64,000 bases of DNA from positions 8,279,501 through 8,343,500 of the forward strand of contig NZ_CP108484.1 of the NCBI RefSeq assembly GCF_036226505.1, in the 5' to 3' direction. Below, piece by piece: positions 39,928 through 48,195 of the stretch. The stretch's first letter is position 1, and the number at the start of each line of letters is the position of its first letter. The DNA is from Kitasatospora sp. NBC_01246 (GTDB lineage Bacteria > Actinomycetota > Actinomycetes > Streptomycetales > Streptomycetaceae). The notes under the pieces are model-generated. The model was not told the origin of the DNA and did no database searches. It worked only from the letters and a program-made list of their open reading frames with translations. The position numbers and the translations under genes are program-made.

Positions 39928-41401
39928 CCCGACCGCCGGCCCCGCACCCCGCCGGCCCGCCGCCTACCGCCGGGCACGCACCGCCCTCGGCAGGCTCCTC
40001 GGCCACCCCCGCACGGTGGCCCTCCTGGACCGCCTGGCCCCGCGCTCGGTCCGCACCCGGACCACCGCCGCCGCCTGCCTCAGCGTCGCCGTCGTCCTCG
40101 CCGTCGCCTCGGCCGCCGTCATCCTCCTGCTGCGCGTCAACCTGGAACGCACCGTGGAGACCGGCGCCCGCGAACAGGCCCAGGCCGTCGCCCGGCTCGC
40201 CACCGACGGGCACCTCGGCAACCCCTTGCCGCTCGACCACGGCACCGACTTCATCCAGGTCGTCGACGCGAACGGCACGGTGGTCGCCGCCAGCCAGAAC
40301 CTGGCCGGCCACCCGCCACTCACCCCCGCCGGCCACCGGGAGGGCCACGACACCTTCAACCTCGGCGCCCTGGGCGACGAGCACCACCAGCGCGTCACCA
40401 CGGTCACCGCCGCCACCCCCACCGGGCCCGCCACCGTCCATGTCGGGGCCTCCCTGCGCACCGCGGACGCCGCCGAGGACCTCACCACGGGCGCCCTCGC
40501 CGCCCTGAGCACCGTCCTGCTGCTCACGGTCGGCGCCCTCACCTGGCGGGCGACCGGCCGCGCCCTGCGGCCGGTCGAGGCGATCCGCGCCGAGGTGGCC
40601 GCCATCGGCGACCGGGACCTCGACCGGCGCGTTCCCGACCCGCGCAGCGACGACGAGATCGCCCGCCTCGCCGACACCATGAACGCCATGCTCGAACGCC
40701 TGGAGGCGGCCGGCACCCGACAGCGCCGCTTCATCGCCGACGCCTCCCACGAGCTCCGCAGCCCCCTCGCCGTGCTGCGGACCCAGCTGGAGGTGGCGCT
40801 CACCCACCCCGACGCCGAGGTGCGCGCCGACCTGGTGGCCGGCGCGCTCCAGGACACCGAACGGCTCCAGTCGCTCGCCACCGACCTCCTGCTCCTGGCC
40901 CGTCTCGACGCCGGCGGCCACCACCACCCCGACGAGCCGGTCCGCCTCACCGAACTCGTCCGCACCACCGCGCGGGCCTACGGACCCGAGCCCCACCCGG
41001 TCGTCCTCGACGCCCCGGACGAGATCACCGTCCCGGGCAACGCCCTGTGGCTCGGGCGCCTGCTGACCAACCTCCTCGACAACGCCCGGCGCCACGCCCG
41101 ACACCGCGTCACCGTGCACCTGTTCGAGGACAGCGCCACCGGGTGCGCCGTTCTGGACGTGAGCAACGACGGCCCCCGGATCGACCCCGCCGACCGGGAG
41201 CGGATCTTCGAGCGGTTCACCCGCCTCGACGACGCCCGCAGCCGCGACGACGGCGGCTCCGGCCTCGGCCTGTCCATCGCACGTGACATCGCCACCGTCC
41301 ACGGCGGCACCCTCACCGTCCTCGACACACCGGACACCACCACGTTCCGCACCCGGCTGCCCGGCGCGAGCCCGGAGCCCGGGGCACGACGGCCTGCGTA
41401 G
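39920..41401 (+). CDS. Sensor histidine kinase (HAMP-HisKA-HATPase)
   Basis: This 493-residue membrane sensor has a first helix at about residues 50-72, an extracytoplasmic sensor of about 115 residues, a second helix at about 190-210, then HAMP. HisKA has the phosphorylated His277 in FIADASHELRSPLAVL, and HATPase has the N box NLLTNLLDNARRHA-like segment, DRERIFERFTRLDD and GGSGLGLSIARDI. The GTG at 39920 lies inside the end of the response-regulator gene. The signal is unknown; cell-envelope stress is plausible given the nearby lipid phosphatases. Confidence 0.95.
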   Translation: MADPTAGPAPRRPAAYRRARTALGRLLGHPRTVALLDRLAPRSVRTRTTAAACLSVAVVLAVASAAVILLLRVNLERTVETGAREQAQAVARLATDGHLGNPLPLDHGTDFIQVVDANGTVVAASQNLAGHPPLTPAGHREGHDTFNLGALGDEHHQRVTTVTAATPTGPATVHVGASLRTADAAEDLTTGALAALSTVLLLTVGALTWRATGRALRPVEAIRAEVAAIGDRDLDRRVPDPRSDDEIARLADTMNAMLERLEAAGTRQRRFIADASHELRSPLAVLRTQLEVALTHPDAEVRADLVAGALQDTERLQSLATDLLLLARLDAGGHHHPDEPVRLTELVRTTARAYGPEPHPVVLDAPDEITVPGNALWLGRLLTNLLDNARRHARHRVTVHLFEDSATGCAVLDVSNDGPRIDPADRERIFERFTRLDDARSRDDGGSGLGLSIARDIATVHGGTLTVLDTPDTTTFRTRLPGASPEPGARRPA

Positions 41402-41665
41402 CCGCCCCGAAGGCCGGCCGGCGGCAGACCCCTCCAACTGGCGACGCGACCGGACGATCTCCGGCCGGCGCGGGCGATGAGCCTCGGTGCCGCGCGCGAG
41501 GCGCGTGGTCGCCCCAGTGGTCGGAACCGCCGGGAGTCCTGCCGACTGCCGACCTGGGTGGATGATCATGCCTCTGAACTGGGAGGAAACATCGGGCACG
41601 GGACATCCGGGGGGCGCACGGCCCCGCCGAGGTTTGCGACGCCGGGTTCGGGTGACACGTAGGGC

Positions 41666-41983
41666 ATGGGCAGCTATGTGATCACCATTCCCGGAACAGT
41701 CCAGCGACCGGTCGAGGACTCCGCTCGCCGTACCCTGCTGGCCGTCGTGCGCGGCGCCGATCCCGAGGAGGTCGGTACGGAGGAGGTCCCCGACCTCGAT
41801 GTGCTGACCCTGGACGAGCCGGAGGGGACGTTCGTGCTGCGCTTGGAGGTCGAGGCGGCCGACCGCACGGCCGCCGGTGAGGCGGCCCTGGACCTCACCA
41901 GGCGGGCCTTCGCGGCGGCCGGGTACGAGGCGGACGCGGTGGGCATGGGCACCCCGGCGGTCACCGGCATCGACGTCGGCTGA
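41666..41983 (+). CDS. Hypothetical protein, 105 residues
   Basis: This acidic soluble protein (GSYVITIPGTVQRPVEDSAR, then ADRTAAGEAALDLTRRAFAAAGYEADAVGMG) has an alternating beta-alpha pattern suggesting a small ferredoxin-like fold. No known motif is seen. The ATG has only AGGG close upstream. The gene is followed directly by a very strong terminator, which supports it being a real single-gene unit. Confidence 0.55.
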   Translation: MGSYVITIPGTVQRPVEDSARRTLLAVVRGADPEEVGTEEVPDLDVLTLDEPEGTFVLRLEVEAADRTAAGEAALDLTRRAFAAAGYEADAVGMGTPAVTGIDVG

Positions 41984-42004
41984 GCCGCCCCCGGGGTCCG
42001 GCTT

Positions 42005-42046
42005 CCGCCCCGCTGTCGTCCACGTCCGTGGACGACAGCGGGGCGG
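42005..42046. terminator. Very strong 20-base-pair hairpin
   Basis: Arms 42005-42024 and 42027-42046 are perfectly complementary (central CCACGTCCGTGG). It lies 22 bases after the hypothetical gene. Confidence 0.88.
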
Positions 42047-42136
42047 TCGGTGTTCGGTTCCGCAGCGGTCAACACGGACGTCCCGAACGCGGCGGCCCCG
42101 TCGGCCGCCGCCTTAGTCCGGCGCCTTCGCCCGCCC

Positions 42137-42164
42137 GGGAGTCACCGATCGGGAGTCACCGATC
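42137..42164. repeat. Two tandem copies of GGGAGTCACCGATC
   Basis: Identical 14-base units at 42137-42150 and 42151-42164 lie about 120 bases upstream of the methyltransferase gene. They could be an operator or an upstream activator site. Confidence 0.4.
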
Positions 42165-42285
42165 GGGTGGTTTCGCCGGTGCGGGGTCGAACGTGGGGTG
42201 AAGGTTTCGGTCGGCCGGTTTCCGCCGCCGCAGGGCCCGGTATGGAGGCTGTCACCGCTGCCACGACCCAGGGAGAGACCAGCTG

Positions 42286-43026
42286 ATGAGTGATTCGGAG
42301 CGCTACGTACGCGCGTGGGAGGGGTTCTGGGCGGAGAACACGGGTGAGCCGGGCGAGCCGTTCTGGGACGCGGATCCGGCGCTGACGGCGGCCCCGCACA
42401 CCGCCCTGTTCGCGAGCCACGCCGACCGCACGCTGCCGATCGTCGACCTCGGGTGCGGCAACGGCACCCAGACCCGCTACCTGGCCGGACGGTTCCCCCG
42501 GGCGGTGGGCGTCGACCTGTCCGCCTCGGCCGTGGCACACGCCCGTCGGGCGGACCGCGACGCGGTGGCCGAGTTCGAGCAGCTCGACCTCACCGACCTG
42601 GCGGGGGTACGGCGCCTCGGTGGCCGGCTCGGCGACGCCAACGTCTACCTGCGGGCGGTGCTCCACCAGAGCGAACCGGCGGACCGGCCACCGGTCGCGG
42701 CCGCCGTCGCCCTGCTGCTCGGCCGGCGAGGCCGGGGCTTCGTGGTCGAGCCGACCGCCGCCGCGAAGACGGTGCTCCAGCAGGTCGCCGAACGGCCGGG
42801 TGGGCCGCCGGAGAAGCTCCGCCAGGTCCGCAAGCACGACCTGCGCCCGGCCGAGGTCACGCCGGGGGAGATGCCCGGGCTGCTGCGCGGCGCCGGGTTG
42901 GAGATCCTCGACGAGGGCGGGACGGACCTCGCGATGAGCGAACACCACCCGGACGGCTCCCGGGTCGCGCTGCCGGCCCACTGGTACGTGGTCGCGGCGG
43001 CCGGGGGTGGTCCGGCGGGCGGCTGA
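42286..43026 (+). CDS. SAM-dependent class I methyltransferase
   Basis: The 246-residue protein has motif I IVDLGCGNGTQTRYLAGRF (near residues 51-69), motif II AVGVDLSASAVAHARR and the acidic QLDLTDL, all SAM-binding elements of the Rossmann-fold methyltransferases. The C-terminal half (EHHPDGSRVALPAHWYVVAA) is less conserved and sets the substrate, which is unknown. The start ATG at 42286 follows GGGAGAGACC. There are no close neighbours in the same operon, so no pathway can be assigned. Confidence 0.88.
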   Translation: MSDSERYVRAWEGFWAENTGEPGEPFWDADPALTAAPHTALFASHADRTLPIVDLGCGNGTQTRYLAGRFPRAVGVDLSASAVAHARRADRDAVAEFEQLDLTDLAGVRRLGGRLGDANVYLRAVLHQSEPADRPPVAAAVALLLGRRGRGFVVEPTAAAKTVLQQVAERPGGPPEKLRQVRKHDLRPAEVTPGEMPGLLRGAGLEILDEGGTDLAMSEHHPDGSRVALPAHWYVVAAAGGGPAGG

Positions 43027-43083
43027 GGTCGGGGCGACGTCCCGGGGAGAAGGCGGCCGGGACGACCCGCCGCACCTTGGAGG

Positions 43084-43147
43084 CTAGCAGCGCTAGACAT
43101 TCGAGCGGCGACACCTCTAGCATTGCCCCATGACCTAGCGGCGCTAG
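43084..43147 (+). promoter_or_regulatory. DUF1772 promoter with paired CTAGC-N3-GCTAG operators
   Basis: Two 13-base palindromes, CTAGC-AGC-GCTAG (43084-43096) and CTAGC-GGC-GCTAG (43135-43147), flank a promoter made of TAGACA (43094-43099), an 18-base spacer and TAGCAT (43118-43123). A half site CTAGC (43117-43121) overlaps the -10. This geometry indicates repression by a dimeric MarR- or TetR-type regulator, not encoded next to it. Confidence 0.65.
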
Positions 43148-43178
43148 AAGGCGCCGGGTCCGAACTTGGGGAGGGAAC

Positions 43179-43625
43179 ATGCAGAACGCACTGGCCGTCG
43201 TCGCGGTCGTGGTCGTCGGCCTGCTGGTGGGTGTGGAGTTCGCGGTGGCGGTCTTCGTCAACCCGATCGTCGACGGGCTGCCGCACAACGGCGGACTCGC
43301 CGCCCGCAGCGAGGGGGCCCGGCTGCTCGGGCGGGTGATGCCGTTCTGGTACATCGGATCGGTGGTGCTCGGCGTGGCGTGGTCCGCCGTGACCTGGGGG
43401 GACGCCGGGGCGGGGCTGGTCGCCACGGCCGCCGGGCTGCTCGTCCTCAGCGTGGTGATGTCGGTCGCCCTGCTCGTGCCGATCAACTCCCGGGCGGCGC
43501 ACTGGACACCGGAGAGCGCCCCGGCGGACTGGCGCGAGCAGCTCGGCCGCTGGGACCGCCTCCACTACCTGCGGGTGGCCGTCATCGTGACCGCGTTCCT
43601 CCTCCTGGTCATCGCCCTCGTCTGA
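43179..43625 (+). CDS. DUF1772 family membrane protein
   Basis: The 148-residue protein has four membrane helices (about residues 4-27, 52-70, 76-98 and 128-147). It has the family hallmarks FVNPIVDGLP in the first loop, LVPINSRAAHW after the third helix and WREQLGRWDRLHYLRV before the fourth. These small proteins occur widely beside oxidoreductases and regulators; their function is not known. The ATG at 43179 has GGGGAGGG upstream. It is a single-gene unit under a conspicuous operator-bearing promoter. Confidence 0.85.
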   Translation: MQNALAVVAVVVVGLLVGVEFAVAVFVNPIVDGLPHNGGLAARSEGARLLGRVMPFWYIGSVVLGVAWSAVTWGDAGAGLVATAAGLLVLSVVMSVALLVPINSRAAHWTPESAPADWREQLGRWDRLHYLRVAVIVTAFLLLVIALV

Positions 43626-44012
43626 GGGTCCGGCGCCCCTCCAGCAGCGTCCGGCGGGCCTGGTCCCGGCGGGCGTTCTGCGCGTCCGGACCGGGCGGGT
43701 GACCGCTGGGCCGGGTCGCGGTCCGCGTTCGGGAGCGGGGCGAGGTCGACGGCGAGGAAATCCGCGCCGGACGGTGGCGGGTGCGGTATTCCGAATTCGG
43801 GTGACCGCCGGGCGACGAGCGGTGATTCGTCCGACCCGTGCCCGGCGCCGCATTCCGGTTTCCCGTCCTCGGGCAGGCGAATCAGACGGGTCGTCAATGG
43901 GCGGTGAAGCCCCAGGCCAGGGAGGATTGTCAGTGCCTCGCCGTAGTGTGGAACCAACGTTGGAGGGGGCGCCGGAAGGCGTCGCGAGCGCGTTGGGACA
44001 AGGGGTAGAAGA
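43626..44012. other. Intergenic region before the VWA gene
   Basis: No gene is supported in these 387 bases. A perfect palindrome CCAACGTTGG (43954-43963) lies five bases after TAGTGT (43944-43949), a possible -10 box, so it could be an operator at the start of the VWA transcript. Confidence 0.4.
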
Positions 44013-45104
44013 ATGTCTGCGAACAGGATCAAGCACAAGGTCAACCACGTTTCCCTGGTGGTCGACAATTCCGGCTCGATGCGCCAGCACGCGGCGCAGC
44101 TTGTTCGCGTGGTGGACGAATTCGTGAAGGGCCTTCAGGAGGAGTCCGACCGGCTCGGTCACGAGACCCGCATCAGCCTCTACGCGTTCGACCACGAGGT
44201 GGAGAACCTGGTGTGGGACATGGACGTCAAGCACCTGCCGTCGCTGCGCGGTCTCTACAAGGTCAACGGCGGTGCGACGGCGCTGATCGAGGCGGCCGTG
44301 AAGTCCGTCGACGACCTGAAGAACATCTGGGAGGGGTACGGGGAGCACTCCTTCCTCCAGGTCGTCGTCACCGACGGTGAGGAGAACGCCTCCGGGTTCT
44401 CGCAGAACGGCCGGATGCACACCCAGATGAACGGCGGCCGGGGCAGCACGGTGCTGAGCACGTGGCTGAGCCGCATCCAGAAGGCCATGGACGACCTCCC
44501 CGACCACTGGACGTCGGCGATCCTGGTCCCGAACTCGCTGGCCAAGCGCACCGCTCAGGAGTACGGCTTCCCCGCGGGCAACATCGCGATCTGGGACGCG
44601 GACTCCAGCAAGGGTGTCGAGGAGGCGATCGGCACCGTCAAGTCGGCCGCCACGAGCTTCCTGCGGGGCCGCGAGCAGGGTGTGCGCGGCACCAGGAACC
44701 TGTTCGCGATGGGCCAGGACTTGAGCACCGCCGACGTGACGGCCAATCTCGACGCCCTGGACGCCGGCAAGTACATCCTGGTCCCGGTCGACGAGGCGAT
44801 GCCGATCCGCGACTTCGTCACCGGCGCCGGGCACCCCTACAAGACGGGCTGCGCCTACTACGAGTTGTCCAAGCGGGAGAAGATCCAGGGCTCGAAGCAG
44901 CTCGCGGTGGCCGAGAAGGACCCGGCCACCGGCCGGATGACGGGCAGGGTGTTCTCCGGTCCGGCGGCCCGCCGGCTCCTGGGCCTGCCGTCGGCGGAGG
45001 CCACGGTGAAGCCGGGTGACAACCCGTCGTACACCGTGTTCGTCCAGTCGACCTCGGTGAACCGCAAGTTGGTGACGGGCACCAAGCTGCTCGTCATGCT
45101 GTGA
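44013..45104 (+). CDS. Von Willebrand factor A domain protein
   Basis: The 363-residue cytoplasmic protein (no signal peptide) has a VWA domain at about residues 8-215. The metal-ion-dependent adhesion site is seen as LVVDNSGSM (Asp18, Ser20, Ser22), GGATALIEA (Thr) and VVVTDGEEN (Asp). The C-terminal part (about 230-363; GKYILVPVDEAMPIRDFV, YKTGCAYYELSKREKIQGSKQ) is a separate domain I cannot name. VWA proteins mediate metal-dependent protein contacts, often in complexes with AAA ATPases, but none is nearby. The stand-alone arrangement and the short AGAAGA before the ATG are notable. Confidence 0.85.
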   Translation: MSANRIKHKVNHVSLVVDNSGSMRQHAAQLVRVVDEFVKGLQEESDRLGHETRISLYAFDHEVENLVWDMDVKHLPSLRGLYKVNGGATALIEAAVKSVDDLKNIWEGYGEHSFLQVVVTDGEENASGFSQNGRMHTQMNGGRGSTVLSTWLSRIQKAMDDLPDHWTSAILVPNSLAKRTAQEYGFPAGNIAIWDADSSKGVEEAIGTVKSAATSFLRGREQGVRGTRNLFAMGQDLSTADVTANLDALDAGKYILVPVDEAMPIRDFVTGAGHPYKTGCAYYELSKREKIQGSKQLAVAEKDPATGRMTGRVFSGPAARRLLGLPSAEATVKPGDNPSYTVFVQSTSVNRKLVTGTKLLVML

Positions 45105-45141
45105 CGGGCACCCGCGGTCCGGCCGGCCCCCTCCGCCACGG

Positions 45142-45528
45142 TCAGCGCGACGGCGAGGGCGGCAGCGGCTCGAGGGGGAGGACGCGGTCCGCTCGCCCGG
45201 CCGCACGGGCCCCGCGGCTCGGGTAGACGCACAAGGTGTCGCCGTCCCGGCCCAGTTCGGGATCGGTCCACGCCTCGGTGGCTCCGGGCACGAGGATCCG
45301 CGTGGTGGCCAGCTCGGCGTCGTGGACGACCAGGGACAGGACGGTGCAGCCGAGGTGTCCCATCGTGTGGCCCTGCTCGGGGTGGTCCTGCGGGCCCTCG
45401 GCCTGGACCACGTAGTACCGTCCGTCCACCCAGTAGCCCGAGCTGTCCAGCGTGATCCCGTCCGCCACCCGGACGCCGTCCACCCAGACGTCCGTCCTGG
45501 AGTGGTCCGACGGGTCCTGGAGGTGCAC
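45142..45528 (-). CDS. Hypothetical protein, downstream half of a TGA-interrupted frame
   Basis: The 128 residues from GTG at 45528 look well conserved (HLQDPSDHSRTDVWVDGVRV, YWVDGRYYVVQAEGPQDHPEQGHTMGHLG, LVVHDAELATTRILVPGATE). The protein-like reading continues upstream without a start codon (SAYGIDVEFTADDRHRAV) back to the TGA that ends the preceding gene in the same frame. No ribosome site precedes the GTG. The true product is therefore either a longer protein made by read-through or recoding of that TGA, or this is the second half of a gene broken by a nonsense mutation. The family is unknown to me. Confidence 0.6.
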   Translation of the reverse strand: MHLQDPSDHSRTDVWVDGVRVADGITLDSSGYWVDGRYYVVQAEGPQDHPEQGHTMGHLGCTVLSLVVHDAELATTRILVPGATEAWTDPELGRDGDTLCVYPSRGARAAGRADRVLPLEPLPPSPSR

Positions 45529-45579
45529 GGCGCGGTGCCGGTCGTCGGCGGTGAACTCGACGTCGATCCCGTACGCGCT

Positions 45580-46026
45580 TCAGCAGTCCTTGAACCCGCT
45601 GCAGGCGCCCGGAACCGGACCCGTGCGGTGCCGGGGTGCGGCGGTCGGGTCGTCGTCGGCCCGGTCCTGGCCGCACGTCCCCGGATCGCGGCACGGCCGG
45701 TCGATGCGGCGGGTGCACCCGATCCCCAGGGCCGCCACGTCCCGCGGTGAGGCGCGGGACAGCAGCTCGGCCAGCCGCTGGAGGTAGCGCTGCGGCCCGA
45801 CGAGGGCGAGCAGGTCGCCCCCCTCGTCCCGCCACCACACCAGCAGGTCGACCCCGACGGGGGAGCGGCGCAGCCAGTCCTGCCACTGCTCGGCCCAGGG
45901 CCCCCAGCGATGGCTCCACTGATGTGCCGCCACCGCCGCGGGACGCTCCTCGGGGAGCGGGACGGCCTCGGCCGTCGCCACGGGCTCGGGGCCCGTGCCG
46001 GTCCTCGTGCGCCGTCGCCACCTCAC
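45580..46026 (-). CDS. Hypothetical protein, upstream half of a TGA-interrupted frame
   Basis: The 148-residue frame has HQWSHRWGPWAEQWQDWLRRSP, VGVDLLVWWRDEGGDLLALVGPQRYL and LGIGCTRRIDRPCRDPGTCGQD. It ends in SGFKDC directly before TGA (45580-45582). Five cysteines lie in the last 45 residues. The codon after TGA continues a protein-like sequence in the same frame, see the downstream half. The GTG at 46026 follows GGGGG. I do not recognise the family. Confidence 0.5.
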   Translation of the reverse strand: MRWRRRTRTGTGPEPVATAEAVPLPEERPAAVAAHQWSHRWGPWAEQWQDWLRRSPVGVDLLVWWRDEGGDLLALVGPQRYLQRLAELLSRASPRDVAALGIGCTRRIDRPCRDPGTCGQDRADDDPTAAPRHRTGPVPGACSGFKDC

Positions 46027-46395
46027 CAAGGCACCCCCGTTCTGCCTCGACCACGGTCCGGCGGCCCCGGACCCATGGCGTACCGGCCGGCGGACCCGAC
46101 GATCGTAGAGGGTGCTCCCGGGCAGGCGCGCGCGGATTCCTCCGCGCGCGCCTGCCGTCCTCAGGCCATGGCGGTCGCACCGTCGCACCGTGGCCGCTCC
46201 CGCGAGCGGCAGGCGGCGACCCGGAACCGGCCCCTCGGCTCCGGGTCGACCGGACGGGTGGTCTTCGCCAGGGGTCGGCACCGGCGTCGGGCGGAGCCGG
46301 ACCGGCATCGCCTTACATGGGCATGCGCCCCAGCCGATGGGGCGCGCCGCCGTCCGTCTCGGACGGACCGGCTCCGACGACGAACCGGGAACACC
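46027..46395. other. Divergent region with a hairpin
   Basis: No gene is supported in these 369 bases between divergent starts. It contains a perfect 16-base-pair hairpin (46121-46156), unexpected between two gene starts. Confidence 0.4.
46121..46156. terminator. Terminator-like hairpin between divergent genes
   Basis: GGCAGGCGCGCGCGGA (46121-46136) pairs perfectly with 46141-46156 around TTCC. It has no gene ending at it on either side, so it may be the relic of a lost gene or a structured leader. Confidence 0.5.
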
Positions 46396-47712
46396 ATGAC
46401 CGACCCGGACCCAGCAGCCGGCGGCCGCATCGGCGGCCGTCCCCTCCTGCGCCGCCTCGCCGCCGTCCTGGGAGCCGTCGTGCTGGCCGCGGCGGGCACG
46501 CCCGGCCACGCGGCCGGACGGCCCGCCCTCGCACCGGGCACGCAGTTCACCCCCTTGACCGCGGCGGTGATGACCGAGCCCGCGCCGTTCGACGCCTCGG
46601 ACGGGAAGGTCCACCTCTCCTACGAACTGCTCACCACCAACGCGCTGTCCACCAGCCTCGCGGTGCGGCTGGACCGCGTGGACGTCCAGGACGCCGCCAC
46701 CAAGCGCGTCGTCGGCTCGCTGAGGGGGTCGGCGCTGGGTGCGGCGGCCAATCCCGTCGGTGACCCGCTGCCGGGCGCGGTCGTCGACCGCCCGCGCGAC
46801 CCGGCGGCCGACGGCGGCCGCGGTGCCGCGCCGCCGCCCGAGCCACCGGCGGAGACGGTGATCCCGGGCTCGCAGCAGTGGGTGCTCTGGATCGACCTGG
46901 CGCTCGCCCCGGGCGAGCCGGTCCCCGAGGTGGTGGAGCACCACCTGGTGGGGGCCGTCCTGTCCGCGTCGGGCTCCTCGCCCTTCGAGGAGACGGTGCA
47001 GCCCACCCGGACCGCCCGTACGGCGCTGCCGGACCTGCTGCCGCCGGTCCGCCCGGGCAGCTGGTACGCCAGCGAGTCGTGCTGTGACAACACCCACCAC
47101 CGGCGCGGACTCGCCCCGATCAACGGCGCGTTCTACGTTCCGCAGCGCTTCGCGATCGACTGGTACCGGGTCGGCGGCGACGGGCAGACCTGGGAGGGCG
47201 ATCCGGGGCAGCTCACCAGCTATCTGACCTATCGTCAGCCGGTCCTCGCCGCTGCCGGCGGCCGGGTGGTGGAGGTCCAGGACGGCGTCCCGGACAACCC
47301 GCCGCCGTACCCGCCCGCGGTACCGCCGATCGAGGACACCGTGGGCAACCACATCACCCTGGAGGTCGCCCCCGGCCGGTACCTGCTCTACGCACACCTC
47401 CAGCCGGGATCGCTCCGGGTCCGGGCGGGCGACTGCGTCGAACCCGGGCAGGTCCTCGGGCTGATCGGCAACAGCGGCAACTCCACCACCCCGCACCTGC
47501 ACTTCCAGGTGATGACCACGGCGGAGTTCTTCCCGACCGACAGCCCGCCGTTCACCTTCCGGGAGTTCCGGGTGCTCGGCCATGTCGCGCCCCGGCTCTG
47601 GGACGACAACCTGGGGCTGCAGCCGACCGGCGTGCTGCCGATCGACCCTTCGCCCTACGACGGCCCGCACCGCTCCGCGTACCCGCTCGACCGCCAGGTG
47701 CTCGACTTCTGA
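46396..47712 (+). CDS. Secreted M23 family metallopeptidase
   Basis: This 438-residue protein has a signal peptide (residues 1-40, with a twin-Arg-like RPLLRRLAAVLG start and cleavage near GHAAG). A beta-rich N-terminal domain (about 45-215) is followed by a peptidase M23 domain (about 225-400). The zinc-site elements are RFAIDWYRVG (Asp), LYAHLQPGSL (His) and PHLHFQV (HxH). The segment SCCDNTHHRRGL precedes it and may supply the first His. M23 enzymes cut peptidoglycan cross-bridges. The ATG at 46396 has a weak GGGA upstream; the longer frame from 45910 is not protein-like. Confidence 0.88.
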   Translation: MTDPDPAAGGRIGGRPLLRRLAAVLGAVVLAAAGTPGHAAGRPALAPGTQFTPLTAAVMTEPAPFDASDGKVHLSYELLTTNALSTSLAVRLDRVDVQDAATKRVVGSLRGSALGAAANPVGDPLPGAVVDRPRDPAADGGRGAAPPPEPPAETVIPGSQQWVLWIDLALAPGEPVPEVVEHHLVGAVLSASGSSPFEETVQPTRTARTALPDLLPPVRPGSWYASESCCDNTHHRRGLAPINGAFYVPQRFAIDWYRVGGDGQTWEGDPGQLTSYLTYRQPVLAAAGGRVVEVQDGVPDNPPPYPPAVPPIEDTVGNHITLEVAPGRYLLYAHLQPGSLRVRAGDCVEPGQVLGLIGNSGNSTTPHLHFQVMTTAEFFPTDSPPFTFREFRVLGHVAPRLWDDNLGLQPTGVLPIDPSPYDGPHRSAYPLDRQVLDF

Positions 47713-48195
47713 CCGCCGGCCCGTGGCCCGCCACCCCGTACCCGGGGTGGCGGGCCACGGCGGCGTCCGGAGCGCCGCGGCGAAGGGGTGGGGCGACGTC
47801 CGCGGGCCGGTGCCCGGTAGGCCTCGCGCGGGGTACGGACGGGACCGTCCGCCGGGCGAACGGGGCCGGCTCCGTGCGGACGTCCAGGGCAGGTCATGCC
47901 GCTGCGGCGGGCGGCCCGCTCCCGGGCACCCGGGCCACGGGAACCCGGGAGCGGCCGGGGCCGGGGGCGGACCGGCGCGCCCCGGGAGGAAGGCCCAGGT
48001 GGACCCGGGCGGCGCGGGCCGACCGGGCCGCCCGGCCTGGTCGGAGCCGCCGCGACCCCCGGAGAGCGGGCGGCGAAGGCCGTTGACGGCCGTGCGCCCC
48101 CGCCCTACAACGAACACGTGGGCCCTCGGCGCGGCAGGCCGGGGCCGGTGACGCCGCCCCGCCCGGGCGCCGCACGAACCCCGAGGAGCAGGCCC
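47713..48195. other. Intergenic region before the P450 remnant
   Basis: Apart from the terminator at 47721-47760, no gene or clear site is seen in these 483 bases. Confidence 0.4.
47721..47760 (+). terminator. M23 gene terminator
   Basis: A perfect 18-base-pair stem, 47721-47738 with 47743-47760 and loop TACC, starts nine bases after the stop. Confidence 0.9.
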
